Positions 13,136 through 26,460 of a DNA stretch of 64,000 nt are shown here, piece by piece. Under the pieces are notes generated by a model. It was given only the letters and a program-made list of their open reading frames with translations, had not been told where the DNA came from and ran no database searches. The translations under genes were made by a program, and so were the position numbers. Every line of letters begins with the position of its first letter. Position 1 is the stretch's first letter. Source of the DNA: Hydractinia symbiolongicarpus (lineage: Eukaryota; Cnidaria; Hydrozoa; Anthoathecata; Hydractiniidae); contig NC_079877.1 in NCBI RefSeq assembly GCF_029227915.1, forward strand, positions 1,054,001 through 1,118,000. The letters run 5' to 3'.

Positions 13136-16100
13136 GAGACTTGTAGTTTTCAAAAATGTTTTCATTTTCGATGAGACGCTGAATAAAAGAAGTTTAATCG
13201 CCGGCAAACACAAACCCGCGATTTCCCGTAAATCCCGGGCTTGGCCCGTATAGTCGAATATATACAAAAAAAGTACCCTGTGAGAAAACTCATTTCCAGA
13301 ACGATTTTTTAAATTATCTTTTCACCATTAAAACGCATGAGACTCGTAGTTTTCAAAAATGTTTTCATTTTTGATGAGACGCTTAATGAAAGAGGTTTAA
13401 TCGCCGGCAAACGAAAACCCGCGATTTCTCGTAAATCCTGGACTCGGCCCGTATAGTCAAAAGTATACAAAGAAACTACCCAGGGAGTAAACTCATTTCC
13501 AGAACGATTTTTTAAATTATCTTTTCACCACTAAAACGCATGAGACTTGCAGTTTTCAAAAATGTTTTCATTTTTGATGAGACGCTGAATAAAAGAAGTT
13601 TAATCGCCAGCAAACGCAAACCCGCGAATTCCCGTAAATCTCGGACTCGGCCCGTATAGCCAAAAGTATACAAAGAAAGTACCCTGTGAGAAAACCCATT
13701 TCCAGAACGATTTTTTAAATTATCTCTTCACCACTAAAACGCATGAGACTCGTAGTTTTCAAAAATGTTTTCATTTTTGATGAGACGCTTAATGAAAGAG
13801 GTTTAATCGCCGGCAAACGAAAACCCGCGATTTTCCGTAAATCCCGGACTCGGCCCGTATAGTCAAAAGAATACAAAGAAACTACCCAGGGAGTAAACTC
13901 ATTTCCCGAACGATTTTTTAAATTATTTTTTCACCACTAAAACGCATAATACTTGTAGTTTTCAAAAATGTTTTCATTTTTGATGAGACCCTGAATAAAA
14001 GAAGTTTAATCGCCGGCAAACGAAAACCAGCGATTTCCCGTAAATCCCCGGACTCGGCCCGTATAGTCAAAAGTATACAAAGAAAGTACTCAGGGAGTAA
14101 ACTCATTTCCAGAACTATTTTTTAAATTATTTTTTCGCCCTTATAACGCACGAGACTTGTAGTTCTCAAAAATGTTTTCATTTTTGATGAGACGCTTAAT
14201 GAAAGAGGTTTAATCGCCGGCAAACGAAAACCCGCGATTTCCCGTAAATCCCGGACTCGGCCCGTATAGTCAAAAGTATACAAAGAAACTACCCAGGGAG
14301 TACACTCATTTCCCGAACGATTTTTTAAATTATTTTTTCACCACTAAAACGCATAAGACTTGTAGTTTTCAAAAATGTTTTCATTTTTGATGAGACGCTG
14401 AATAAAACAAGTTTAATCGCCGGCAAACGAAAACCAGCGATTTCCCGTAAATCCCGGACTCGGCCCGTATAGTCAAAAGTATACAAAGAAAGTACTCAGG
14501 GAGTAAACTCATTTCCAGAACGATTTTTTAAATTATTTTTTCGCCACTAAAACGCATGAGACTTGTAGTTTTCAAATATATTTTCATTTTTGATGAGACG
14601 CTTAATGAAAGAGGTTTAATCGCCAGCAAACGAAAACTAGCGATTTCCCGTAAATTCCGAGCTAGACCCGTTTAGTCGAATGTATAAAAAGAAAGTACCC
14701 AGGGAGTAAACTCATTTCCCGAACGATTTTTTAAATTATTTTCTCACCACTAAAACGCATAAGACTTGTAGTTTTCAAAAATGTTTTCATTTTTGATGAG
14801 ACGCTTAATGAAAGAGGTTTAATCGCCGGCAAACCAAAACTAGCGATTTCCCGTAAATCCCGGGCTTGGCCCGTATAGTCGAATATATACAAATAAAGTA
14901 CCCTGTGAGTAAACTCATTTCCATAACGATTTTTTAAATTATCTTTTCACCACTAAAACGCATGAGACTTGTAGTTTTCAAAAATGTTTTCATTTTTGAT
15001 GAGACGCTGAATAAAAGAAGTTTAATCGCCGGCAAACGAAAACCAGCGATTTCCCGTAAATCCCGGACTCGGCCTGTATAGTCAAAAGTATACAAAGAAA
15101 GTACTCAGGGAGTAAACTCATTTCCAGAACGATTTTTTAAATTATTTTTTCGCCACTAAAACGCATGAGACTTGTAGTTTTCAAAAATATTTTCATTTTT
15201 GATGAGCCGCTTAATGAAAGAGGTTTAATCGCCGACAAACGAAAACTAGCGATTTCCCGTAAATCCCGAGCTAGGCCCGTTTAGTCGAATGTATAAAAAG
15301 AAAGTACCCAGGGAGTAAACTCATTTCCCGAACGATTTTTTAAATTATTTTTTCACTACTAAAACGCATAAGACTTGTAGTTTTCAAAAATGTTTTCATT
15401 TTGATGAGACGCTGAATAAAAGAAGTTTAATCGCCGGCAAACGAAAACCCGCGATTTCCCGTAAATCCCGGCCTTGGCCCGTATAGTTGAATGTATACAA
15501 AGAAAGTACCCTGTGAGGAAACTCATTTCCAGAACGATTTTTTAAATTATCTTTTCACCACTAAAACGCATGAGACTCGTAGCTTTCAAAAATGTTTTCA
15601 TTTTTGATGAGACGCTGAATAAAACAAGTTTAATCGCCGGCAAACGAAAACCAGCGATTTCCCGTAAATCCCGGACTCGGCCCGTATAGTCAAAAGTATA
15701 CAAAGAAAGTACTCAGGGAGTAAACTCATTTCCAGAACGATTTTTTAAATTATTTTTTCGCCACTAAAACGCATGAGACTTGTAGTTTTCAAATATATTT
15801 TCATTTTTGATGAGACGCTTAATGAAAGAGGTTTAATCGCCAGCAAACGAAAACTAGCGATTTCCCGTAAATCCCGAGCTAGACCCGTTTAGTCGAATGT
15901 ATAAAAAGAAAGTACCCAGGGAGTAAACTCATTTCCCGAACGTTTTTTTAAACTATTTTTTTACCACTAAAAGGCATGAGACTTGTAGTTTTCAAAAATG
16001 TTTTCTTTTTTGATGAGACGCTTAATGAAAGAGGTTTAATTGCTGGCAAACGAAAACCGGCGATTTCCCGTAAATCCCGGGCTTTGCCCGTATAGTCGAA

Positions 16101-19100
16101 TGTATACAAAGAAAGTACCCTGTGAGTAAACTCATTTCCAGAACGATTTTTTAAATTATCTCTTCACCACTAAAACGCATGAGACTTGTAGTTTTCAAAA
16201 ATGTTTTCATTTTCGATGAGACGCTGAATAAAAGAAGTTTAATCGCCGGCAAACACAAACCCGCGATTTCCCGTAAATCCCGGGCTTGGCCCGTATAGTC
16301 GAATATATACAAAAAAAGTACCCTGTGAGAAAACTCATTTCCAGAACGATTTTTTAAATTATCTTTTCACCATTAAAACGCATGAGACTCGTAGTTTTCA
16401 AAAATGTTTTCATTTTTGATGAGACGCTTAATGAAAGAGGTTTAATCGCCGGCAAACGAAAACCCGCGATTTCTCGTAAATCCTGGACTCGGCCCGTATA
16501 GTCAAAAGTATACAAAGAAACTACCCAGGGAGTAAACTCATTTCCAGAACGATTTTTTAAATTATCTTTTCACCACTAAAACGCATGAGACTTGCAGTTT
16601 TCAAAAAGGTTTTCATTTTTGATGAGACGCTGAATAAAAGAAGTTTAATCGCCAGCAAACGCAAACCCGCGAATTCCCGTAAATCTCGGACTCGGCCCGT
16701 ATAGCCAAAAGTATACAAAGAAAGTACCCTGTGAGAAAACCCATTTCCAGAACGATTTTTTAAATTATCTCTTCACCACTAAAACGCATGAGACTCGTAG
16801 TTTTCAAAAATGTTTTCATTTTTGATGAGACGCTTAATGAAAGAGGTTTAATCGCCGGCAAACGAAAACCCGCGATTTTCCGTAAATCCCGGACTCGGCC
16901 CGTATAGTCAAAAGAATACAAAGAAACTACCCAGGGAGTAAACTCATTTCCCGAACGATTTTTTAAATTATTTTTTCACCACTAAAACGCATAATACTTG
17001 TAGTTTTCAAAAATGTTTTCATTTTTGATGAGACCCTGAATAAAAGAAGTTTAATCGCCGGCAAACGAAAACCAGCGATTTCCCGTAAATCCCCGGACTC
17101 GGCCCGTATAGTCAAAAGTATACAAAGAAAGTACTCAGGGAGTAAACTCATTTCCAGAACTATTTTTTAAATTATTTTTTCGCCCTTATAACGCACGAGA
17201 CTTGTAGTTCTCAAAAATGTTTTCATTTTTGATGAGACGCTTAATGAAAGAGGTTTAATCGCCGGCAAACGAAAACCCGCGATTTCCCGTAAATCCCGGA
17301 CTCGGCCCGTATAGTCAAAAGTATACAAAGAAACTACCCAGGGAGTACACTCATTTCCCGAACGATTTTTTAAATTATTTTTTCACCACTAAAACGCATA
17401 AGACTTGTAGTTTTCAAAAATGTTTTCATTTTTGATGAGACGCTGAATAAAACAAGTTTAATCGCCGGCAAACGAAAACCAGCGATTTCCCGTAAATCCC
17501 GGACTCGGCCCGTATAGTCAAAAGTATACAAAGAAAGTACTCAGGGAGTAAACTCATTTCCAGAACGATTTTTTAAATTATTTTTTCGCCACTAAAACGC
17601 ATGAGACTTGTAGTTTTCAAATATATTTTCATTTTTGATGAGACGCTTAATGAAAGAGGTTTAATCGCCAGCAAACGAAAACTAGCGATTTCCCGTAAAT
17701 TCCGAGCTAGACCCGTTTAGTCGAATGTATAAAAAGAAAGTACCCAGGGAGTAAACTCATTTCCCGAACGATTTTTTAAATTATTTTCTCACCACTAAAA
17801 CGCATAAGACTTGTAGTTTTCAAAAATGTTTTCATTTTTGATGAGACGCTTAATGAAAGAGGTTTAATCGCCGGCAAACCAAAACTAGCGATTTCCCGTA
17901 AATCCCGGGCTTGGCCCGTATAGTCGAATATATACAAATAAAGTACCCTGTGAGTAAACTCATTTCCATAACGATTTTTTAAATTATCTTTTCACCACTA
18001 AAACGCATGAGACTTGTAGTTTTCAAAAATGTTTTCATTTTTGATGAGACGCTGAATAAAAGAAGTTTAATCGCCGGCAAACGAAAACCAGCGATTTCCC
18101 GTAAATCCCGGACTCGGCCTGTATAGTCAAAAGTATACAAAGAAAGTACTCAGGGAGTAAACTCATTTCCAGAACGATTTTTTAAATTATTTTTTCGCCA
18201 CTAAAACGCATGAGACTTGTAGTTTTCAAAAATATTTTCATTTTTGATGAGCCGCTTAATGAAAGAGGTTTAATCGCCGACAAACGAAAACTAGCGATTT
18301 CCCGTAAATCCCGAGCTAGGCCCGTTTAGTCGAATGTATAAAAAGAAAGTACCCAGGGAGTAAACTCATTTCCCGAACGATTTTTTAAATTATTTTTTCA
18401 CTACTAAAACGCATAAGACTTGTAGTTTTCAAAAATGTTTTCATTTTGATGAGACGCTGAATAAAAGAAGTTTAATCGCCGGCAAACGAAAACCCGCGAT
18501 TTCCCGTAAATCCCGGCCTTGGCCCGTATAGTTGAATGTATACAAAGAAAGTACCCTGTGAGGAAACTCATTTCCAGAACGATTTTTTAAATTATCTTTT
18601 CACCACTAAAACGCATGAGACTCGTAGCTTTCAAAAATGTTTTCATTTTTGATGAGACGCTGAATAAAACAAGTTTAATCGCCGGCAAACGAAAACCAGC
18701 GATTTCCCGTAAATCCCGGACTCGGCCCGTATAGTCAAAAGTATACAAAGAAAGTACTCAGGGAGTAAACTCATTTCCAGAACGATTTTTTAAATTATTT
18801 TTTCGCCACTAAAACGCATGAGACTTGTAGTTTTCAAATATATTTTCATTTTTGATGAGACGCTTAATGAAAGAGGTTTAATCGCCAGCAAACGAAAACT
18901 AGCGATTTCCCGTAAATCCCGAGCTAGGCCCGTTTAGTCGAATGTATAAAAAGAAAGTACCCAGGGAGTAAACTCATTTCCCGAACGTTTTTTTAAACTA
19001 TTTTTTTACCACTAAAAGGCATGAGACTTGTAGTTTTCAAAAATGTTTTCTTTTTTGATGAGACGCTTAATGAAAGAGGTTTAATTGCTGGCAAACGAAA

Positions 19101-19225
19101 ACCGGCGATTTCCCGTAAATCCCGGGCTTTGCCCGTATAGTCGAATGTATACAAAGAAAGTACCCTGTGAGTAAACTCATTTCCAGAACGATTTTTTAAA
19201 TTATCTCTTCACCACTAAAACGCAT
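13135..19225. repeat. 15-monomer higher-order repeat, 3,045 bp, two copies
   Basis: The rare variants TTTCGATGAG (13,168 and 16,213), GAGACCCTG (about 13,985 and 17,030), the CCCC run, CAAATATATT (14,573 and 17,618; 15,790 and 18,835) and GAGCCGC all recur at an offset of 3,045 bp. Copy one is about 13,135-16,180 and copy two about 16,180-19,225. Differences are few, for example TCAAAAAGGT near 16,602 against TCAAAAATGT. A third copy would begin at 19,225, but the sequence there jumps four monomers ahead in the unit. Confidence 0.9.
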
Positions 19226-22200
19226 GAGACTTGTAGTTTTCAAAAATGTTTTCATTTTTGATGAGACCCTGAATAAAAGAAGTTTAATCGCCGGCAAACG
19301 AAAACCAGCGATTTCCCGTAAATCCCCGGACTCGGCCCGTATAGTCAAAAGTATACAAAGAAAGTACTCAGGGAGTAAACTCATTTCCAGAACTATTTTT
19401 TAAATTATTTTTTCGCCCTTATAACGCACGAGACTTGTAGTTCTCAAAAATGTTTTCATTTTTGATGAGACGCTTAATGAAAGAGGTTTAATCGCAGGCA
19501 AACGAAAACCCGCGATTTCCCGTAAATCCCGGACTCGGCCCGTATAGTCAAAAGTATACAAAGAAACTACCCAGGGAGTAAACTCATTTCCCGAACGATT
19601 TTTTAAATTATTTTTTCACCACTAAAACGCATAAGACTTGTAGTTTTCAAAAATGTTTTCATTTTTGATGAGACGCTGAATAAAACAAGTTTAATCGCCG
19701 GCAAACGAAAACCAGCGATTTCCCGTAAATCCCGGACTCGGCCCGTATAGTCAAAAGTATACAAAGAAAGTACTCAGGGAGTAAACTCATTTCCAGAACG
19801 ATTTTTTAAATTATTTTTTCGCCACTAAAACGCATGAGACTTGTAGTTTTCAAATATATTTTCATTTTTGATGAGACGCTTAATGAAAGAGGTTTAATCG
19901 CCAGCAAACGAAAACTAGCGATTTCCCGTAAATTCCGAGCTAGACCCGTTTAGTCGAATGTATAAAAAGAAAGTACCCAGGGAGTAAACTCATTTCCCGA
20001 ACGTTTTTTTAAACTATTTTTTTACCACTAAAAGGCATGAGACTTGTAGTTTTCAAAAATGTTTTCTTTTTTGATGAGACGCTTAATGAAAGAGGTTTAA
20101 TTGCTGGCAAACGAAAACCGGCGATTTCCCGTAAATCCCGGGCTTTGCCCGTATAGTCGAATGTATACAAAGAAAGTACCCTGTGAGTAAACTCATTTCA
20201 AGAACGATTTTTTAAATTATCTCTTCACCACTAAAACGCATGAGACTTGTAGTTTTCAAAAATGTTTTCATTTTAGATGAGACGCTGAATAAAAGAAGTT
20301 TAATCGCCGGCAAACGAAAACCAGCGATTTCCCGTAAATCCCGGACTCGGACCGTATAGCCAAAGGTATACAAAGAAAGTATCCAGGAAGTAAACTCATT
20401 TCCCGAACGATTTTTTAAATTATTTTCTCACCACTAAAACGCATAAGACTTGTAGTTTTCAAAAATGTTTTCATTTTTGATGAGACGCTTAATGAAAGAG
20501 GTTTAATCGCCGGCAAACCAAAACTAGCGATTTCCCGTAAATCCCGGGCTTGGCCCGTATAGTCGAATATATACAAATAAAGTACCCTGTGAGTAAACTC
20601 ATTTCCATAACGATTTTTTAAATTATCTTTTCACCACTAAAACGCATGAGACTTGTAGTTTTCAAAAATGTTTTCATTTTTGATGAGACGCTGAATAAAA
20701 GAAGTTTAATCGCCGGCAAACGAAAACCAGCGATTTCCCGTAAATCCCGGACTCGGCCTGTATAGTCAAAAGTATACAAAGAAAGTACTCAGGGAGTAAA
20801 CTCATTTCCAGAACGATTTTTTAAATTATTTTTTCGCCACTAAAACGCATGAGACTTGTAGTTTTCAAAAATATTTTCATTTTTGATGAGCCGCTTAATG
20901 AAAGAGGTTTAATCGCCGACAAACGAAAACTAGCGATTTCCCGTAAATCCCGAGCTAGGCCCGTTTAGTCGAATGTATAAAAAGAAAGTACCCAGGGAGT
21001 AAACTCATTTCCCGAACGATTTTTTAAATTATTTTTTCACTACTAAAACGCATAAGACTTGTAGTTTTCAAAAATGTTTTCATTTTGATGAGACGCTGAA
21101 TAAAAGAAGTTTAATCGCCGGCAAACGAAAACCCGCGATTTCCCGTAAATCCCGGCCTTGGCCCATATAGTTGAATGTATACAAAGAAAGTACCCTGTGA
21201 GGAAACTCATTTCCAGAACGATTTTTTAAATTATCTTTTCACCACTAAAACGCATGAGACTGGCAGATGAGACGCTGAATAAAAGAAGTTTAATCGCTGG
21301 CAAACGAAAACCCGCGAATTCCCGTAAATCCCGGACTCGGCCCGTATAGCCAAAAGTATACAAAGAAAGTATCCAGGAAGTAAACTCATTTCCCGAACGA
21401 TTTTTTAAATTATTTTTTCACCACTAAAACGCATGAGACTTGTAGTTTTCAAAAATGTTTTCATTTTTGATGAGACGCTGAATAAAAGAAGTTTAATCGC
21501 CGGCAAACGAAAACCCGCGATTTCCTGTATATCCCGGGCTTGGCCCGTATAGTCGAATATATACAAAGAAAGTACCCTGTGAGAAAACTCATTTCCAGAA
21601 CGATTTTTTAAATTATCTTTTCACCACTAAAACGCATGAGACTCGTAGCTTTCAAAAATGTTTTCATTTTTGATGAGACGCTGAATAAAACAAGTTTAAT
21701 CGCCGGCAAACGAAAACCAGCGATTTCCCGTAAATCCCGGACTCGGCCCGTATAGTCAAAAGTATACAAAGAAAGTACTCAGGGAGTAAACTCATTTCCA
21801 GAACGATTTTTTAAATTATTTTTTCGCCACTAAAACGCATGAGACTTGTAGTTTTCAAATATATTTTCATTTTTGATGAGACGCTTAATGAAAGAGGTTT
21901 AATCGCCAGCAAACGAAAACTAGCGATTTCCCGTAAATCCCGAGCTAGGCCCGTTTAGTCAAATGTATAAAAAGAAAGTACCCAGGGAGTAAACTCATTT
22001 CCCGAACGTTTTTTTAAACTATTTTTTTACCACTAAAAGGCATGAGACTTGTAGTTTTCAAAAATGTTTTCTTTTTTGATGAGACGCTTAATGAAAGAGG
22101 TTTAATTGCTGGCAAACGAAAACCGGCGATTTCCCGTAAATCCCGGGCTTTGCCCGTATAGTCGAATGTATACAAAGAAAGTACCCTGTGAGTAAACTCA

Positions 22201-22490
22201 TTTCCAGAACGATTTTTTAAATTATCTCTTCACCACTAAAACGCATGAGACTTGCAGTTTTCAAAAATGTTTTTATTTTTGATGAGACGCTGAATAAAAG
22301 AAGTTTAATCGCTGGCAAACGAAAACCCGCGATTTCCCGTAAATCCCGGACTCGGACCGTATAGCCAAAGGTATACAAAGAAAGTATGCAGGAAGTAAAC
22401 TCATTTCCCGAACGATTTTTTAAATTATTTTTTCACCACTAAAACGCATAAGACTTGTAGTTTTCAAAAATGTTTTCATTTTTGATGAGA
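19225..22490. repeat. Displaced copy of the 9.3-12.8 kb block
   Basis: From about 19,225 the sequence follows 9,278 onward at an offset of 9,947 bp (49 monomers). Shared rare variants include TTTCAAGAACG (about 10,249 and 20,196), GAGCCGCTTAATG, the short CATTTTGATG run, ACTGGCAG and TTTCCTGTATATCCC. One monomer present at 11,752-11,955 is missing from the downstream copy near 21,675, after which the match resumes up to about 22,490. The copy also carries the private 24-bp deletion at 21,266. Confidence 0.82.
21087..21265. repeat. Short 179-bp monomer with a 24-bp deletion
   Basis: The landmark occurs at 21,087 and next at 21,266, 179 bp apart instead of 203. The sequence reads ACTGGCA directly followed by GATGAGACGC, so the 24 bases covering the inverted repeat are gone. 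The homologous monomer in the upstream copy, near 11,311, still has them. This is the only monomer in the left domain with a deletion of this size that I noticed. Confidence 0.9.
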
Positions 22491-25400
22491 CGCTTAATGA
22501 AAGAGGTTTAATCGCCGGCAAACTAAAACTAGCGATTTCCCGTAAATCCCGGGCTTGGCCCATATAGTCGAATATATACAAAGAAAGTACCCTGTGAGTA
22601 AACTCATTTCCATAACGATTTTTTAAATTATCTTTTCACCACTAAAACGCATGAGACTTGTAGTTTTCAAAAATGTTTTCATTTTTGATGAGACGCTGAA
22701 TAAAAGAAGTTTAATCGCCGGCAAACGAAAACCAGCGATTTCCCGTAAATCCCGGACTCGGCCCGTATAGTCAAAAGTAAACAAAGAAAGTACTCAGGGA
22801 GTAAACTCATTTCCAGAACGATTTTTTAAATTATTTTTTCGCCACTAAAACGCATGAGACTTGTAGTTTTCAAATATATTTTCATTTTTGATGAGACGCT
22901 TAATGAAAGAGGTTTAATCGCCAGCAAACGAAAACTAGCGATTTCCCGTAAATCCCGAGCTAGGCCCGTTTAGTCAAATGTATAAAAAGAAAGTACCCAG
23001 GGAGTAAACTCATTTCCCGAACGTTTTTTTAAACTATTTTTTTACCACTAAAAGGCATGAGACTTGTAGTTTTCAAAAATGTTTTCTTTTTTGATGAGAC
23101 GCTTAATGAAAGAGGTTTAATTGCTGGCAAACGAAAACCGGCGATTTCCCGTAAATCCCGGGCTTTGCCCGTATAGTCGAATGTATACAAAGAAAGTACC
23201 CTGTGAGTAAACTCATTTCCAGAACGATTTTTTAAATTATCTCTTCACCACTAAAACGCATGAGACTTGCAGTTTTCAAAAATGTTTTTATTTTTGATGA
23301 GACGCTGAATAAAAGAAGTTTAATCGCTGGCAAACGAAAACCCGCGATTTCCCGTAAATCCCGGACTCGGACCGTATAGCCAAAGGTATACAAAGAAAGT
23401 ATGCAGGAAGTAAACTCATTTCCCGAACGATTTTTTAAATTATTTTTTCACCACTAAAACGCATAAGACTTGTAGTTTTCAAAAATGTTTTCATTTTTGA
23501 TGAGACGCTTAATGAAAGAGGTTTAATCGCCGGCAAACCAAAACTAGCGATTTCCCGTAAATCCCGGGCTTGGCCCGTATAGTCGAATATATACAAAGAA
23601 AGTACCCTGTGAGTAAACTCATTTCCATAACGATTTTTTAAATTATCTTTTCACCACTAAAACGCATGAGACTTGTAGTTTTCAAAAATGTTTTCATTTT
23701 TGATGAGACGCTGAATAAAAGAAGTTTAATCGCCGGCAAACGAAAACCAGCGATTTCCCGTAAATCCCGGACTCGGCCCGTATAGTCAAAAGTAAACAAA
23801 GAAAGTACTCAGGGAGTAAACTCATTTCCAGAACGATTTTTTAAATTATTTTTTCGCCACTAAAACGCATGAGACTTGTAGTTTTCAAAAATATTTTCAT
23901 TTTTGATGAGCCGCTTAATGAAAGAGGTTTAATCGCCGGCAAACGAAAACTAGCGATTTCCCGTAAATCCCGAGCTAGGCCCGTTTAGTCGAATGTATAA
24001 AAAGAAAGTACCCAGGGAGTAAACTCATTTCCCGAACGATTTTTTAAATTATTTTTTCACTACTAAAACGCATAAGACTTGTAGTTTTCAAAAATGTTTT
24101 CATTTTTGATGAGACGCTGAATAAAAGAAGTTTAATCGCCGGCAAACGAAAACCCGCGATTTCCCGTAAATCCCGGCCTTGGCCCGTATAGTCGAATGTA
24201 TACAAAGAAAGTACCCTGTGAGGAAACTCATTTCCAGAACGATTTTTTAAATTATCTTTTCACCACTAAAACGCATGAGACTGGCAGTTTTCAAAAATGT
24301 TTTCATTTTTGATGAGACGCTGAATAAAAGAAGTTTAATCGCTGGCAAACGAAAACCCGCGAATTCCCGTAAATCCCGGACTCGGCCCGTATAGCCAAAA
24401 GTATACAAAGAAAGTATCCAGGAAGTAAACTCATTTCCCGAACGATTTTTTAAATTATTTTTTCACCACTAAAACGCATAAGACTTGTAGTTTTCAAAAA
24501 TGTTTTCATTTTTGATGAGACGCTTAATGAAAGAGGTTTAATCGCCGGCAAACCAAAACTAGCGATTTCCCGTAAATCCCGGGCTTGGCCCGTATAGTCG
24601 AATATATACAAAGAAAGTACCCTGTGAGTAAACTCATTTCCATAACGATTTTTTAAATTATCTTTTCACCACTAAAACGCATGAGACTTGTAGTTTTCAA
24701 AAATGTTTTCATTTTTGATGAGACGCTGAATAAAAGAAGTTTAATCGCCGGCAAACGAAAACCAGCGATTTCCCGTAAATCCCGGACTCGGCCCGTATAG
24801 TCAAAAGTATACAAAGAAAGTACTCAGGGAGTAAACTCATTTCCAGAACGATTTTTTAAATTATTTTTTCGCCACTAAAACGCATGAGACTTGTAGTTTT
24901 CAAAAATATTTTCATTTTTGATGAGCCGCTTAATGAAAGAGGTTTAATCGCCGGCAAACGAAAACTAGCGATTTCCCGTAAATCCCGAGCTAGGCCCGTT
25001 TAGTCGAATGTATAAAAAGAAAGTACCCAGGGAGTAAACTCATTTCCCGAACGATTTTTTAAATTATTTTTTCACCACTAAAACGCATGTGACTTGTAGT
25101 TTTCAAAAATGTTTTCATTTTTGATGAGACGCTGAATAAAAGAAGTTTAATCGCCGGCAAACGAAAACCCGCGATTTCCCGTAAATCCCGGCCTTGGCCC
25201 GTATAGTCGAATGTATACAAAGAAAGTACCCTGTGAGGAAACTCATTTCCAGAACGATTTTTTAAATTATCTTTTCACCACTAAAACGCATGAGACTGGC
25301 AGTTTTCAAAAATGTTTTCATTTTTGATGAGACGCTGAATAAAAGAAGTTTAATCGCTGGCAAACGAAAACCCGCGAATTCCCGTAAATCCCGGACTCGG

Positions 25401-25500
25401 CCCGTATAGCCAAAAGTATACAAAGAAAGTATCCAGGAAGTAAACTCATTTCCCGAACGATTTTTTAAATTATTTTTTCACCACTAAAACGCATGAGACT
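21850..25500. repeat. 5-monomer higher-order repeat, 1,015 bp, three to four copies
   Basis: CAAATATATT at 21,856 and 22,871, AAAGTATGCAGG at about 22,383 and 23,398, GAGCCGC with CAAAAATATT at 23,886 and 24,901, and CTGGCAG at 24,281 and 25,296 are all exactly 1,015 bp apart. The composition of the unit shifts midway: early copies carry CAAATATATT and AAACTATTTTTTTACC monomers, later ones the GAGCCGC and CTGGCAG monomers. CTGGCAG recurs once more at 25,499, one monomer on, which is a single-monomer duplication. Confidence 0.85.
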
Positions 25501-26460
25501 GGCAGTTTTCAAAAATGTTTTCATTTTTGATGAGACGCTGAATAAAAGAAGTTTAATCGCTGGCAAACGAAAACCCGCGAATTCCCGTAAATCCCGGACT
25601 CGGCCCGTATAGCCAAAAGTATACAAAGAAAGTATCCAGGAAGTAAACTCATTTCCCGAACGATTTTTTAAATTATTTTTTCACCACTAAAACGCATGAG
25701 ACTTGTAGTTTTCAAAAATGTTTTCATTTTTGATGAGACGCTGAATAAAAGAAGTTTAATCGCCGGCAAACGAAAACCCGCGATTTCCTGTATATCCCGG
25801 GCTTGGCCCGTGTAGTCGAATATATACAAAGAAAGTACCCTGTGAGGAAACTCATTTCCCGAACGATTTTTTAAATTATTTTTTCACCACTAAAACGCAT
25901 AAGAATGGTAGTTTTCAAAAATGTTTTCATTTTTGATGAGACGCTGAATAAAACAAGTTTAATCGCCGGCAAACGAAAACCAGCGATTTCCCGTAAATCC
26001 CGGACTCGGCCCGTATAGTCAAAAGTATACAAAGAAAGTACTCAGGGAGTAAACTCATTTCCAGAACGATTTTTTAAATTATTTTTTCGCCACTAAAACG
26101 CATGAGACTTGTAGTTTTCAAATATATTTTCATTTTTGATGAGACGCTTAATGAAAGAGGTTTAATCGCCAGCAAACGAAAACTAGCGATTTCCCGTAAA
26201 TCCCGAGCTAGGCCCGTTTAGTCGAATGTATAAAAAGAAAGTACCCAGGGAGTAAACTCATTTCCCGAACGTTTTTTTAAACTATTTTTTCACCACTAAA
26301 AGGCATGAGAGTTGTAGTTTTCAAAAATGTTTTCTTTTTTGATGAGCCGCTTAATGAAAGAGGTTTAATCGCCGGCAAACGAAAACTAGCGATTTCCCGT
26401 AAATCCCGAGCTAGGCCCGTTTAGTCGAATGTATAAAAAGAAAGTACCCAGGGAGTAAAC
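25500..26460. repeat. Mixed family A monomers
   Basis: Five monomers link the 5-monomer HOR to the nested block. They include TTTCCTGTATATCCC (about 25,785), AAGAATGGTAG (about 25,901), CAAATATATT (about 26,119) and a GAGCCGC monomer (about 26,344). All are types seen earlier, in a new order. Nothing else is visible. Confidence 0.7.
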
